Source: Lichenicola sp965198575 (GTDB lineage: Bacteria > Pseudomonadota > Alphaproteobacteria > Acetobacterales > Acetobacteraceae). From it: a DNA stretch of 64,000 bases. The stretch is taken from the NCBI RefSeq assembly GCF_965198575.1, contig NZ_OZ240671.1:1674001-1738000 (forward strand), written 5' to 3'. Below the pieces are notes generated by a model. The model worked only from the letters and a program-made list of their open reading frames with translations, ran no database searches and was not told the DNA's origin. The stretch's first letter is position 1; each line of letters opens with the position of its first letter. Below are positions 52,205 through 60,971 of the stretch, piece after piece. Made by a program: the position numbers and the translations under genes.

Positions 52205-53254
52205 ATGGGTTTCATCGATGCCAGAAACCGCAGGACCGGCAATCCCGGAACCGCGGCCGCTTTCGTTCGTCCGGGCACGGCAGGCGTGCTGCTGGTCAAT
52301 CTCGGCACGCCGGACGGCACCGATATCCGGTCCGTGCGCCGTTATCTCGGCGAGTTCCTGTCGGACCGGCGGGTCATCGAGGCCAGCCCGGCGATCTGGC
52401 AGCCGATCCTGCGCACCGTCGTACTGAACACGCGGCCGCGCAAGAGTGCCGCGAACTACAAGCGAATCTGGAATGCCACCGGCGACGAGAGCCCGCTGCG
52501 CACCTACACCCGCGGCCAGGCGGAGGGACTGCAGACACGCCTGCAGGCGGACGGCATCCCGGTCGAGTGGGCGATGCGTTATGGCAGCCCGACGACGGCC
52601 CGCGGGATCGAGCGCCTGATCGAGCGTGGCTGCGACCGCATCCTGCTGCTGCCGCTGTATCCGCAATATTCCGCGACCACCACCGCAACCGCCAATGACC
52701 AAGCCTTTCGCGCGCTGATGCGCCTGCGTCGGCAGCCGGCGCTGCGCACGGTGCCATCCTTCCCGGACGATCCGGCCTACATCGAGGCTCTCGCCACGAG
52801 CATCCGCGACGGACTGGCCGGCCTCGACTGGAAGCCGGAGGTGCTGATCGCCTCGTTCCACGGGCTGCCGGTCGAGTACGTGCAGCGCGGCGACCCCTAC
52901 ATGACGGAGTGCGCGCAGACGATGCGGGCGTTGCGCGCGACACTCGGCATGACGTCACGGGAATTGCCGATGACGTTCCAGTCCCGCTTCGGGCCGACCC
53001 GCTGGCTGGCACCCTATACCGAGCCCCGGGTCAAGCGCATGGCGGCACGCGGCGTCCGTCGCATCGCCATCTTCACCCCGGGGTTCCTCGCCGACTGCAT
53101 CGAGACGCTCGACGAGATCGGCAACGAGGTCCGCGAGGCTTTCATCCATGCCGGCGGCGAGAAGTTCGCCACCATCCCGTGCCTCAACGACTCGCCTGCA
53201 GCCATCACGCTGCTCGAACGACTGGTGCGGCGGGAGCTCGAAGGCTGGCGGTGA
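52205..53254 (+). CDS. hemH: Ferrochelatase
   Basis: A 349-residue enzyme that inserts Fe(II) into protoporphyrin IX, the last step of heme synthesis, at the inner membrane face. The core starts at GVLLVNLGTPD; the catalytic His is in SFHGLPVEY; the late GFLADCIETLDEI with the conserved Glu is complete. LYPQYSATTTA is also diagnostic. ATG 52205 or GTG 52199 could be the start; neither has a strong ribosome site. Its place right after an OxyR-controlled catalase suggests that heme supply rises with peroxide stress; a shared transcript is likely but the 67-base gap could hold its own promoter. Confidence 0.95.
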   Translation: MGFIDARNRRTGNPGTAAAFVRPGTAGVLLVNLGTPDGTDIRSVRRYLGEFLSDRRVIEASPAIWQPILRTVVLNTRPRKSAANYKRIWNATGDESPLRTYTRGQAEGLQTRLQADGIPVEWAMRYGSPTTARGIERLIERGCDRILLLPLYPQYSATTTATANDQAFRALMRLRRQPALRTVPSFPDDPAYIEALATSIRDGLAGLDWKPEVLIASFHGLPVEYVQRGDPYMTECAQTMRALRATLGMTSRELPMTFQSRFGPTRWLAPYTEPRVKRMAARGVRRIAIFTPGFLADCIETLDEIGNEVREAFIHAGGEKFATIPCLNDSPAAITLLERLVRRELEGWR

Positions 53255-53349
53255 GCAGGCGGTCGCAGGCACGGGCGTCTTAGGACCCCGTTAACCTTTC
53301 CGGCGGATGATCCGGATCGACGCTTCACACTTCTTCAGGACACCAGGCC

Positions 53350-53646
53350 ATGAGCGGCAGTATCGGTCAGATCTCTTCCGCCTTGGCTGCCCGTCCACAG
53401 ACGGCGTCCTCGAGCTCTGCGGCGCCCGTCGCCGCCAAGTCCAGTTCCGGGACGGGTTCGTCCTCCGGCAGCGGCAGCAGTTCGAGTTCCGCCAGCAGCA
53501 CCAGCGTCGCGACCAACGCCGACGGCTCGGTGACGACCACCGTCACCAGCGCTGCGGGGGCCATCCTCTCGGTCTCCACCGTGTCGGCGAACGAGAGCCA
53601 GTCCCCGTCGTCGGCGCTTGGGGGACAGCTCAGCCTGCAGGCATGA
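53350..53646 (+). CDS. Small Ser-rich protein of unknown function
   Basis: A 98-residue low-complexity protein: the middle (about 20-50) is almost wholly Ser, Gly and Ala, followed by a Thr-rich repeat-like part (NADGSVTTTVTSAAG) and a polar end. No signal peptide or membrane helix. It resembles short disordered proteins often found near motility genes in alphaproteobacteria, but that is only an impression. Its last 17 bases overlap the 3' end of metF on the other strand. A sequence resembling a CtrA site (TTAG-N7-TTAAC, 53280-53295) lies about 55 bases upstream. Confidence 0.55.
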   Translation: MSGSIGQISSALAARPQTASSSSAAPVAAKSSSGTGSSSGSGSSSSSASSTSVATNADGSVTTTVTSAAGAILSVSTVSANESQSPSSALGGQLSLQA

Positions 53647-54676
53647 TTTCCGGCTGGCCCACCGGCGGCGTCGCGAGCGGCACAGGCCGGACACCGAGGA
53701 TGTGCGCGATCGCGTAGGTCAGGTCCGGGCGGTTCAACGTGTAGAAGTGGAACTCGTCGACGCCGTTGGCCTGCAGCAGCCGGACCTGCTCGGCGGCGAT
53801 CGCGACCCCGATCATGCGGCGCGTCTCGGGGTCGTCCTCGGTGCCGGCGAACATGCCTTCCAGCCAGGCCGGAACGCCCGCGCCACAGCTCTGGGCAAAC
53901 CGCTTGGCCGGGCCGAAATTCGACACCGGCATGATACCGGGGACCACCGGCGCCGTGATCCCGACCTGCAGGCAGCGATCCAGGAACTGCAGGTAGGTGT
54001 CGACGTCGAAAAACAGCTGGGTGATCGCGCGGGTGGCGCCGGCATCGAGCTTGCGCTTGAGGTTGTCGAGATCGGCCGCCTGGCTCGCAGCCTCCGGATG
54101 CATCTCGGGATACGCCGCCACCGAGATCTCGAAGTCCGCCACGCGCCTGAGCCCGGCCACCAGTTCCGCGGCGCTGGCATAGCCCTCGGGATGTGGCTCG
54201 AACCGGCCGCCCCTGACCGACGGATCGCCACGCAGCGCGACGATGTGCCGCACGCCGCAATCCCAGTACTGGCGAGCGACGTCGTCGACCTCGCCGCGGC
54301 TGGCGCCGACGCAGGTCAGATGTGCGGCCGGGGTCAGCGCGGTCTCGCGCACCAGTCGCGCCACCGTGTCGTGGGTGCGCGCCTGGGTCGAGCCGCCGGC
54401 CCCGTAGGTGACCGATACGAAGCTCGGCCGCAGTGTCTCGAGCCGCCGGATGCAGACCCAGAGCTGCTGCTCCAGCGCCTCGGTGCGCGGCGGGAAGAAT
54501 TCGAACGAGAGCAACGGAGGCGCCCGGTCGGCATTCGGCGCCGGGAGCCCGGCAACCCGCGGCCCGGTCAGCCAGCGCTCCAGCGGCGCCATTCGGCTCC
54601 GCGCCGCCTCGGACTGCGGTGCACCGCCCTGCCGTGCGGTTCCGGGAACCATGCTGTCGTCGTCGAGGTCGATCAT
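53630..54676 (-). CDS. metF: Methylenetetrahydrofolate reductase
   Basis: A 348-residue flavoprotein (TIM barrel) that reduces 5,10-methylene-tetrahydrofolate to 5-methyl-tetrahydrofolate for methionine synthesis. LSFEFFPPRTEALE holds the catalytic Glu; FVSVTYGAGGSTQ, ALRGDP and ITQLFFDVDTYLQF are all present. The family core starts around residue 50, so there is an N-terminal extension of about 45 residues whose start is uncertain: ATG 54676 is taken, ATG 54652 and 54751 are alternatives. No methionine synthase gene is adjacent. The 3' end overlaps the Ser-rich protein gene. Confidence 0.93.
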   Translation of the reverse strand: MIDLDDDSMVPGTARQGGAPQSEAARSRMAPLERWLTGPRVAGLPAPNADRAPPLLSFEFFPPRTEALEQQLWVCIRRLETLRPSFVSVTYGAGGSTQARTHDTVARLVRETALTPAAHLTCVGASRGEVDDVARQYWDCGVRHIVALRGDPSVRGGRFEPHPEGYASAAELVAGLRRVADFEISVAAYPEMHPEAASQAADLDNLKRKLDAGATRAITQLFFDVDTYLQFLDRCLQVGITAPVVPGIMPVSNFGPAKRFAQSCGAGVPAWLEGMFAGTEDDPETRRMIGVAIAAEQVRLLQANGVDEFHFYTLNRPDLTYAIAHILGVRPVPLATPPVGQPEIMPAG

Positions 54677-54972
54677 GCTGATCCAGGTTCGAGAGTGGAG
54701 TGCGCCGCACCGGTGCAGGCTCGATGTTGGCCCGACCCTGGCCACTGCCAAGCCCTTGGAGGCCGCATCTGCATGCTAGGCACTGCTCCCCAGCCTAACA
54801 AACACCGTCTTGTCATTCGCCCGAGCCACGTACCTGACCGCGGCCCTGCCTTGCACCCCGGCAATCCCATGTTAGACAGGCCTGTCGGTAGTTTCCACGG
54901 TCAGAGGCTCACTGGCTGTGCAGGCCGGGCCCGGGCTTCGGGATCCGGGCATCACTCCACCCGAGGTCGTGC
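54677..54972. other. Divergent promoter region of metF and mlaA
   Basis: 296 bases between the starts of metF (minus) and mlaA (plus), expected to contain both promoters. I looked for a SAM- or SAH-type riboswitch on the metF side and saw no convincing motif. A short palindrome, ACAGGCCTGT, lies near 54880. Confidence 0.5.
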
Positions 54973-55788
54973 ATGCGCCGGGACAATCGCCATCGACCCC
55001 CTGGCCAGGCGCCGGATACCTTCCGCAGCCCCCGCCGCATCGCGCTCAGCGCGGGTCTCGCCGGTTCGCTGCTGGCCCTTGGAGCCTGCGCGGCCAAGCC
55101 GATCGACCCCGCCGGCCTCGCGGAATACGAGCAGACGAACGACCCGCTCGAGCCGACCAACCGCGTCTTCTACCGCCTCAGCAACACGATCGACGCCTAC
55201 ACGCTGAAGCCGGTGGCGCAGGGCTATGTGTGGGTGGTCCCGTTCGCGGTCCGCACCGGGATCCACAACGCGCTCTCCAACCTCGCCAGTCCGGTGGTGT
55301 TCTTCAACGACGTCTTCGAGACCCGCCCGCGCCGCGCCGGCGACACCTTCATGCGGTTCGTCATCAATTCGAGCGTCGGCATCGGCGGTGTGCTCGATGT
55401 CGCCACCGGCTGGGGCTACCCCGCCCACGAGGCCGATGGCGGCATGACGCTGGCGAGCTGGGGCGTGCCGCAGGGGCCGTACCTGTTCCTGCCGCTGCTT
55501 GGCCCATCCAGCCCACGCGCCGTCACCGGCTTCGGGATCGATATTGCCCTCTCGCCGTTCACCTACGTGCCGCGCGGCTATGGCCTGCTCACCTTCAACT
55601 GGGCCCGATATGGCCTCGGCGTGATCGATGCACGGGCTCAAGTGCTGGACGAACTCGACCAGCTCCAGAAAAATGCGCTAGACCCTTACGCGACGATACG
55701 CAGCCTGTATCGACAACACCGCACCGCCGAAATCCAGGCGATGCGCGACGACCACCGGATGACCGTTCCGGACTGGTATTCCCACTGA
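54973..55788 (+). CDS. mlaA: MlaA (VacJ) outer-membrane lipoprotein
   Basis: A 271-residue lipoprotein of the Mla lipid-asymmetry system, which removes misplaced phospholipids from the outer leaflet of the outer membrane. The lipobox is LALGAC (Cys39), after a twin-Arg-like basic start and hydrophobic core. The core NDPLEPTNRVFYRLSNTID, the LASPVVFFNDVF helix and VGIGGVLDVATGWGYP are hallmarks. mlaC follows 17 bases later, so the two are an operon; mlaFED are not in the window. Convergent GNAT gene beyond. Confidence 0.94.
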   Translation: MRRDNRHRPPGQAPDTFRSPRRIALSAGLAGSLLALGACAAKPIDPAGLAEYEQTNDPLEPTNRVFYRLSNTIDAYTLKPVAQGYVWVVPFAVRTGIHNALSNLASPVVFFNDVFETRPRRAGDTFMRFVINSSVGIGGVLDVATGWGYPAHEADGGMTLASWGVPQGPYLFLPLLGPSSPRAVTGFGIDIALSPFTYVPRGYGLLTFNWARYGLGVIDARAQVLDELDQLQKNALDPYATIRSLYRQHRTAEIQAMRDDHRMTVPDWYSH

Positions 55789-55805
55789 AACGGGGCAGGA
55801 TCGTT

Positions 55806-56486
55806 ATGCTGAAGACCACCATCCGCCGCCGCGCGGTAGCCACGATGAAGGCACTCCGACCGGCGACCGCGTCGATCGGCGCCCTGGCACTCGTGCAGGT
55901 CGGGTTGGCCCAACTGGGGCTGGCACCGTCCGGGTCCGCACTGATCGCCTCGGCGCAGGCGCAAGGCTCCGACGCAGCCTTCGTCCAGGGACTGACCACG
56001 CGGCTCGTTGCCGTCGTCAACGGCTCGGGCGGCAACATGGAAAAGAAGACGGCGATCCTGCCGCTGCTCGACCAGGACGTCGACGTGGACGCGATCGGTC
56101 GCTTCTGCCTCGGCCGGTTCTGGCGGACCGCCACCCCCGACCAGCAGCAGCGCTACCTGAAGCTGTTCCACCAGGTGCTGGTGAACAGCATCACCGGCAA
56201 GCTCGGCGAGTACAAGGGCGTCAGCATCGCTGTCGGCCAGCCGAACCAGCAGGATGGCGCCAGCTACGTGCCGACCGTCATCACCCGCCCCGGTCAGCCG
56301 ACCGCCGCCGTGCAGTGGAAGATCAGCAGCGCCAGCGGGTCGCCAAAGGTCGTGGACATCGTGGCCGAGGGCGTCAGCCTGAGCCTGACCCAGCGCAGCG
56401 ACTATGCGAGCTACCTCGCACATAATGGCAACAACATCGATGCGCTGATCGCTGCCCTGACCCGCCAGGTGTCGCGCTCCTCCTGA
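55806..56486 (+). CDS. mlaC: MlaC-like periplasmic phospholipid-binding protein
   Basis: A 226-residue periplasmic carrier (toluene-tolerance Ttg2D family) that shuttles phospholipid between MlaA and the inner-membrane MlaFEDB complex. The signal peptide is long (residues 1 to about 52; basic start TIRRRAVATMKALR, hydrophobic core, cleavage near AQA). The mature part has DVDAIGRFCLGRFWRTATPDQ and YLKLFHQVLVNSITGKL, then KVVDIVAEGVSL. CAGGA precedes ATG 55806. It follows mlaA by 17 bases. Confidence 0.92.
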   Translation: MLKTTIRRRAVATMKALRPATASIGALALVQVGLAQLGLAPSGSALIASAQAQGSDAAFVQGLTTRLVAVVNGSGGNMEKKTAILPLLDQDVDVDAIGRFCLGRFWRTATPDQQQRYLKLFHQVLVNSITGKLGEYKGVSIAVGQPNQQDGASYVPTVITRPGQPTAAVQWKISSASGSPKVVDIVAEGVSLSLTQRSDYASYLAHNGNNIDALIAALTRQVSRSS

Positions 56487-56515
56487 CCCGACCAGCCGCT
56501 TCCGTCCGACCCAGG

Positions 56516-57031
56516 TCAGCTCATCCTGACTGACCCTGGGTCACGGATGCTCTCATAGACCAGCATGATGTGACCATCGCGCTCGAAGCTGTCGCATACG
56601 GTCATGCCGATGCCGCCCAGCGTGGTGCGCGAGGCGAAGTTGGTGTCCCGCGCGATGGCGACGATCCGGCGCTCGCCGGCGTCATGGGCGAACCGCAGCG
56701 CCGCTGCTGCCGCCTCGCGCGCAAGGCCACGCCCTCGCGCCCACTGGAACAGCGCGAACCGCAGGCCGAGCCCGCGTCCATCCGGCCTCTCATGCAGGCC
56801 GGTCATGCCGACGAAGCGGCCATCCTCGCGGATCGTGAAGATGCCGACGCCCCGCCTGGCCCAGAAGCCGAGATCCTCGACCATCTCGGCCTCGACCTCC
56901 AAACGCCGCCGCACGCCCCCCAGCATCAGCCCGAACGCGCCCGCGTCGCCCTTCAGCGCCGCCATGTCGTCCATGTCCCGCCACGTCACCGGCGCCAGCA
57001 GCAGGCGTCCGGTGCGGATCGTTCGCCCCAT
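56516..57031 (-). CDS. GNAT-family N-acetyltransferase
   Basis: A 171-residue acyltransferase. The family start RTGRLLLAPVTWRDMDDMAAL, the acetyl-CoA motif in ARGRGLAREAAAAALRFA (R-x-x-G-x-A) and the late NFASRTTLGGIGMTVC segment make it a RimJ/RimL-type enzyme (acetyltransferase_3). It probably acetylates a protein N-terminus or a small amine. ATG 57031 gives the standard family start; the frame further upstream overlaps ettA and has no similarity. It lies 49 bases after ettA on the same strand and may be cotranscribed. Confidence 0.88.
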   Translation of the reverse strand: MGRTIRTGRLLLAPVTWRDMDDMAALKGDAGAFGLMLGGVRRRLEVEAEMVEDLGFWARRGVGIFTIREDGRFVGMTGLHERPDGRGLGLRFALFQWARGRGLAREAAAAALRFAHDAGERRIVAIARDTNFASRTTLGGIGMTVCDSFERDGHIMLVYESIRDPGSVRMS

Positions 57032-57080
57032 CGACACGGCTACAGGCTCGGCGATGCGACCGGAAACCGGCCCCGTCGGC

Positions 57081-58760
57081 TCAGCGCGCCAGCGGGCGGT
57101 ACTTGATCCGGTGCGGCTCGGTGGCGTCGGCGCCAAGTCGGCGTCGCTTGTCCTCTTCGTAGGCCTGGAAATTGCCCTCGAACCACTCGACGTGGCTGTC
57201 GCCCTCGAAGGCCAGGATGTGCGTGGCTAGCCGGTCGAGGAACCAACGATCATGGCTGATGATCACCGCACAGCCGGCAAACTCGCCGAGCGCGTCCTCG
57301 AGTGCCCGCAGCGTGTCGACATCGAGGTCGTTGGTCGGCTCGTCGAGCAGGATGACGTTGCTCTCGAGCCGGAGCATCTTGGCCAAATGCACCCGGTTGC
57401 GCTCGCCGCCCGACAGGATGCCGACCTTCTTCTGCTGGTCCGCGCCCTTGAAGTTGAACGCGCCCACGTAAGCGCGTGACGGCACGGCGCGCTTGCCGAG
57501 ATAGATGATGTCGGTGCCGCCGGAGATTTCCTCCCAGACATTCTTGTTGTCGTCCAGCGAGTTACGCGACTGGTCGACATAGCCGAGCTTCACCGTCTCG
57601 CCGATCTTGAGCGAGCCGCCATCCGGCTTGTCGTCGCCGGTGATCATCTTGAACAGCGTCGACTTGCCGGCGCCGTTCGGCCCGATCACGCCGACGATGC
57701 CACCCGGGGGGAGCGAGAAATCGAGCCCGTCGATCAGCATGCGGTTGCCGAAGCCCTTCCGCAGCTCCTCCGCCTGGATGACGGTGCCGCCGAGGCGCGG
57801 GCCGGGCGGGATGACGATGTCGGCCGTGCCGCCGCCGCGCTCCTGGCTCTGCGCCTGCATCTCCTCGTACTTGGCGATGCGCGCCTTGTTCTTGGCCTGG
57901 CGCGCCTTCGGGCTGGCGCCGATCCATTCCTGCTCGGCGGCAAGTGCGCGTGACCGTGCGCTCTCCTCCTTTTCCTCCTGCTGCAGCCGCTTGCGCTTCT
58001 GGGTCAGCCAGGAGGAGTAGTTGCCCTCGAACGGGTAGCCGCGGCCACGCTCGATCTCGAGGATCCAGTTGGTCACGTTGTCGAGGAAGTAGCGGTCATG
58101 GGTGATCACCATGACGGTGCCCTCGTAGTCGCGCAGGGTGCGCTCCAACCAGGCCACGCTTTCGGCATCGAGATGATTGGTCGGCTCGTCGAGCAGCAGG
58201 ATGTCCGGCTTCTCGAGCAGCAGCCGGCACAGCGCGACGCGACGCCGCTCGCCGCCTGACAGCTTGTCGACATTGGCTTCCGCGGGCGGGCAGGCCAGCG
58301 CGTCCAGCGCGATCTCGATCTTGCGGTCGAGCTCCCAGCCATCGCCGGCCTCGATCTCCTCCTGCAGGGTCGACTGCTCGGCGAGGAGGTCGTTCATCTC
58401 CTCCTCTTCCATCGGCTCGGCAAACCGGTTGGAGATCTCGTTGAAGCGATCGACCGCCAGCTTCAGCTTGCCGAACCCCAAGGCGACGTTCTCGCCGACG
58501 GTCAGGTCCTCGCGCAGCTTCGGCTCCTGCTCCAGGTAGCCGATGCTGACGCCCTCGGCCGCCCAGGCCTCGCCGCCATATTCCTTCTCGATCCCGGCGA
58601 TGATCTTCAGCAGGGTCGACTTGCCGGCGCCGTTGACGCCGAGCACGCCGATCTTGACGCCCGGCAGGAACGACAGGGTGATGCCCTTGAAGACCTCGCG
58701 ACCACCGGGATACGCCTTGGTCAGGTCCTTCATCACATAGACATACTGGTAGGCGGCCAT
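57081..58760 (-). CDS. ettA: Energy-dependent translational throttle protein EttA (ABC-F)
   Basis: A 559-residue ABC-F ATPase that binds the ribosomal E site and gates the first peptide bonds according to ATP/ADP state. Two ATPase domains are present: Walker A GVNGAGKS (about residues 39-46) with LSGGERRRVALCRLL, and GPNGAGKS (about 355) with LSGGERNRVHLAKML. The EttA-specific arm and linker are visible between them (EEEKEESARSRALA). MKDLTKAYPGGREVFKGI at the start is diagnostic. The length equals E. coli EttA (555). tRNA-Ile lies 82 bases upstream on the same strand. Confidence 0.96.
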   Translation of the reverse strand: MAAYQYVYVMKDLTKAYPGGREVFKGITLSFLPGVKIGVLGVNGAGKSTLLKIIAGIEKEYGGEAWAAEGVSIGYLEQEPKLREDLTVGENVALGFGKLKLAVDRFNEISNRFAEPMEEEEMNDLLAEQSTLQEEIEAGDGWELDRKIEIALDALACPPAEANVDKLSGGERRRVALCRLLLEKPDILLLDEPTNHLDAESVAWLERTLRDYEGTVMVITHDRYFLDNVTNWILEIERGRGYPFEGNYSSWLTQKRKRLQQEEKEESARSRALAAEQEWIGASPKARQAKNKARIAKYEEMQAQSQERGGGTADIVIPPGPRLGGTVIQAEELRKGFGNRMLIDGLDFSLPPGGIVGVIGPNGAGKSTLFKMITGDDKPDGGSLKIGETVKLGYVDQSRNSLDDNKNVWEEISGGTDIIYLGKRAVPSRAYVGAFNFKGADQQKKVGILSGGERNRVHLAKMLRLESNVILLDEPTNDLDVDTLRALEDALGEFAGCAVIISHDRWFLDRLATHILAFEGDSHVEWFEGNFQAYEEDKRRRLGADATEPHRIKYRPLAR

Positions 58761-58842
58761 GGAGCGGCTCCCGAGCGAGGGTATGCGACAGGCTTCGGCG
58801 TCGAGGCGATCAGGTGCTGGACGCGCGCCCTGAAGATGGATC

Positions 58843-58915
58843 TGCGCCCGGCAGGACTCGAACCCGCAACCAAGCCGTTATGAGCGGCCCGCTCTAACCA
58901 TTGAGCTACAGGCGC
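58843..58915 (-). tRNA. tRNA-Ile2 (CAT anticodon, lysidine-modified)
   Basis: A 73-nt cloverleaf: acceptor GCGCCTG/CGGGCGC, D arm AGCTCAATGGTTAGAGC, anticodon loop CTCATAA, T arm GCGGG/CCTGC. The CAT anticodon could mean Met, but the body (GCTCATAACGGCTTGGTTGC) matches tRNA-Ile2, in which TilS changes C34 to lysidine so that it reads AUA. The 3' CCA is not encoded. Confidence 0.9.
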
Positions 58916-59042
58916 ACAAGCAGGCCATCAGATCGCGCAAAGCCCGGGCTTTTGCAAGGCGGGCTCTGCTTGGCAAAGGCTCGGCCCCTCGATACGGTCG
59001 CGCCCCGGCCGATGCCAACCCCAATACGAAGAGTAGCGCCAG

Positions 59043-59570
59043 ATGGACGTCACCAAGATCAGCCCCGGCAAGGACGTCCCGTGGGACATCAACGTCTTCA
59101 TCGAGATTCCGCAGGGGTCCTCGGTCAAGTACGAGCTCGACAAGGAGAGCGGCGCGATTTTCGTCGACCGTTTCCTGTTCACCCCGATGGCCTACCCCGC
59201 CGCCTACGGCTTCATCCCCGGCACCCTGGCTGCCGACGGTGATCCTGCCGATGCATTGGTGCTGGCCCCGGCGCCGGTGGTTCCCGGCTGCGTGATCCGC
59301 GCCCGGCCGATCGGCATGCTGCAGATGGAGGATGAGAGCGGCCAGGACGAGAAGATCATCTGCGTGCCGCACGACAAGATGCACACCCAGTTCACCGACA
59401 TCCAGGACGTGATGGAGTTGCCCGAGATCACCCGCCAGGTGATCGAGCACTTCTTCACCCGCTACAAGGATCTCGAGAAGGGCAAGTGGGTGAAGGTCAG
59501 TGGCTGGGCCGGCAAGGACGCCGCCGCGGAGGTCATCCGCCAGTCGCTCGCCGCCGCCGGCAAGGCCTGA
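59043..59570 (+). CDS. ppa: Inorganic pyrophosphatase
   Basis: A 175-residue family I soluble pyrophosphatase that hydrolyses PPi and drives biosynthetic reactions. The metal site signature is DGDPADALV. The early EIPQGSSVKYELDKESG and FLFTPMAYPAAYGFIPGTL are typical, as is the late HFFTRYKDLEKGKWVKV. The length is that of bacterial hexameric enzymes. It lies in single-gene context, divergent from the tRNA-Ile/ettA side and convergent with the following glycosyltransferase, with a GC-rich hairpin at the junction. Confidence 0.97.
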   Translation: MDVTKISPGKDVPWDINVFIEIPQGSSVKYELDKESGAIFVDRFLFTPMAYPAAYGFIPGTLAADGDPADALVLAPAPVVPGCVIRARPIGMLQMEDESGQDEKIICVPHDKMHTQFTDIQDVMELPEITRQVIEHFFTRYKDLEKGKWVKVSGWAGKDAAAEVIRQSLAAAGKA

Positions 59571-59588
59571 ACCCCCCACCCGAACCCG

Positions 59589-59612
59589 GCCGCCGCGGGA
59601 TCACGCGGCGGC
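59589..59612. terminator. Bidirectional hairpin between ppa and a glycosyltransferase
   Basis: A perfect 9-base inverted repeat (GCCGCCGCG / CGCGGCGGC) with a 6-base loop, 18 bases after the ppa stop. It includes the stop codon of the minus-strand glycosyltransferase (59601-59603), so part of it encodes that protein's Ala-rich end. No T-run follows on either strand. Confidence 0.5.
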
Positions 59613-60824
59613 GATGGTCCGTTCGATGAGCGCGTCGTAGCGGGCGAGATAGTCGTCCATCGACAGCGTCCGCTCGGCATCCTTGCGCGCCGCCCGACGC
59701 AACCGCTGCGACAACGCCTTGTTCTCCAGCAACTCCAGTACACTCTCTGCCACCGCATCCGGATCATGGAACGGCACCAGCAGGCCGTTCTTGCGGTGCC
59801 TGACGAACTCCTGCACCGGTCCGGTATCGCTGGCGACCAGCGCGCATCCCGAGGCCAGCGCCTCCCGGAGCGACCAGGACGCGACGAACGGGTAGGTCAG
59901 ATAGACATGCGCGTCGGAGCGCTTCAGCAGGTCTGCGTAGCTCTGGTAGTCGAGCTTGCCGACGAAATGCACCCGCGAGAGGTCCAGCCGCGCCCCGAGC
60001 TCGGCGGTCAACCGCTCGCGCCAGCAGCCTTCCGCCAGCCGCGCGCCATAGCTCACGCCGTCGCCGCCGACGACGATGACCCTGGCGTCCGGGCGCGCCT
60101 CCAGGATCCGCGGCAGGGCACGCATGAAGATGTGGAACCCGCGATACGGCTCGAGGTCGCGCGCAACGTAGGTCACCAGTTTCTCGTCGGGTGAGACCAG
60201 CACGTTGCGCAGCAGGAAATCCTTCCGCGCAAGCGACGGATCGGGCGCGCAGGCCTGCAGATCAACGCCCTCGTGCAGCACCTCGATGAGGTCGTGCGAC
60301 CAGGCCGGGTAGGTCGATTTCTGGAAGAAGGTCGGGGTCTGGCCGCGGCCGAGGGTGTTCAGCGCCAGCAGGTTGACCGCGTTCTTGGCCCGCACGCGCG
60401 GATACATCGTCGGATCGTCCGGGAATTCCGGATCGAAACCGACGTCGAACCTGTCGGTATGATAATAGAATTCGAGGTACCCCAGCATCGGCGTGTCGGG
60501 ATAGACGTCACGGATGTTGAGCAGCTCGCCCCAGCCGTGATGGCCGATGATGATGTCCGGCTCGAAGCCCAACCCCTTCAGGGTCTGCGCCGTCTGCGCG
60601 ACCATTTCCGCACGCAGCGTGGCGATCTCGAATTCCTGCGCGGCGACGTGCGTCTCGATGAATGCGGTCCGCTTCATTTTGTAGAAAATGCGCCGGACGC
60701 CGGGCAGTACGTTCGCATTCGGCTCGCTGATGAAGACGACCTCGTGCTCGCCCTGCCGGGTCAGGTGACGCACCAGATGCAGGAACTGGCCCGGGAAGTT
60801 CTGATGGACGAACAGGAATTTCAA
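59601..60824 (-). CDS. Family 4 glycosyltransferase
   Basis: A 407-residue GT-B fold glycosyltransferase. The N-terminal half begins KFLFVHQNFPGQFLHLVRHL and includes GHHGWGELLNIRDVYPD; the C-terminal half has VTYVARDLEPYRGFHIFMRAL, HFVGKLDYQSYADLLKRSDAH and a donor site SWSLREALASGCALVASDTGPVQE. The start is taken as TTG 60824 since the family sequence begins exactly there and an AGG-type site lies about 7 bases upstream; ATG 60884 would add 20 residues without similarity. It lies downstream of the ChW-like and GT2/GT4 genes on the same strand, so a surface glycan cluster is likely. Confidence 0.88.
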   Translation of the reverse strand: MKFLFVHQNFPGQFLHLVRHLTRQGEHEVVFISEPNANVLPGVRRIFYKMKRTAFIETHVAAQEFEIATLRAEMVAQTAQTLKGLGFEPDIIIGHHGWGELLNIRDVYPDTPMLGYLEFYYHTDRFDVGFDPEFPDDPTMYPRVRAKNAVNLLALNTLGRGQTPTFFQKSTYPAWSHDLIEVLHEGVDLQACAPDPSLARKDFLLRNVLVSPDEKLVTYVARDLEPYRGFHIFMRALPRILEARPDARVIVVGGDGVSYGARLAEGCWRERLTAELGARLDLSRVHFVGKLDYQSYADLLKRSDAHVYLTYPFVASWSLREALASGCALVASDTGPVQEFVRHRKNGLLVPFHDPDAVAESVLELLENKALSQRLRRAARKDAERTLSMDDYLARYDALIERTIAAA

Positions 60825-60971
60825 CGCTGACCTGCCCTTCGACAGACGGTAGTGATCAGGCGCGGGGTGGCCGCGCACCTGCATGATCGCGGAACTGCCT
60901 CACAAGCGGGCTCAGCTGGCCGACATCCGAGCCCGAGCCTGCACGCAGGACGCGGAACCGCGCCCAACCGT

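Noticed and set aside
54677..54972. SAM or SAH riboswitch upstream of metF
   Set aside because: I searched the minus strand for the conserved cores and saw no convincing pairing or motif.
58843..58915. tRNA-Met (CAT)
   Set aside because: The anticodon arm and variable region match tRNA-Ile2 more closely than elongator tRNA-Met.
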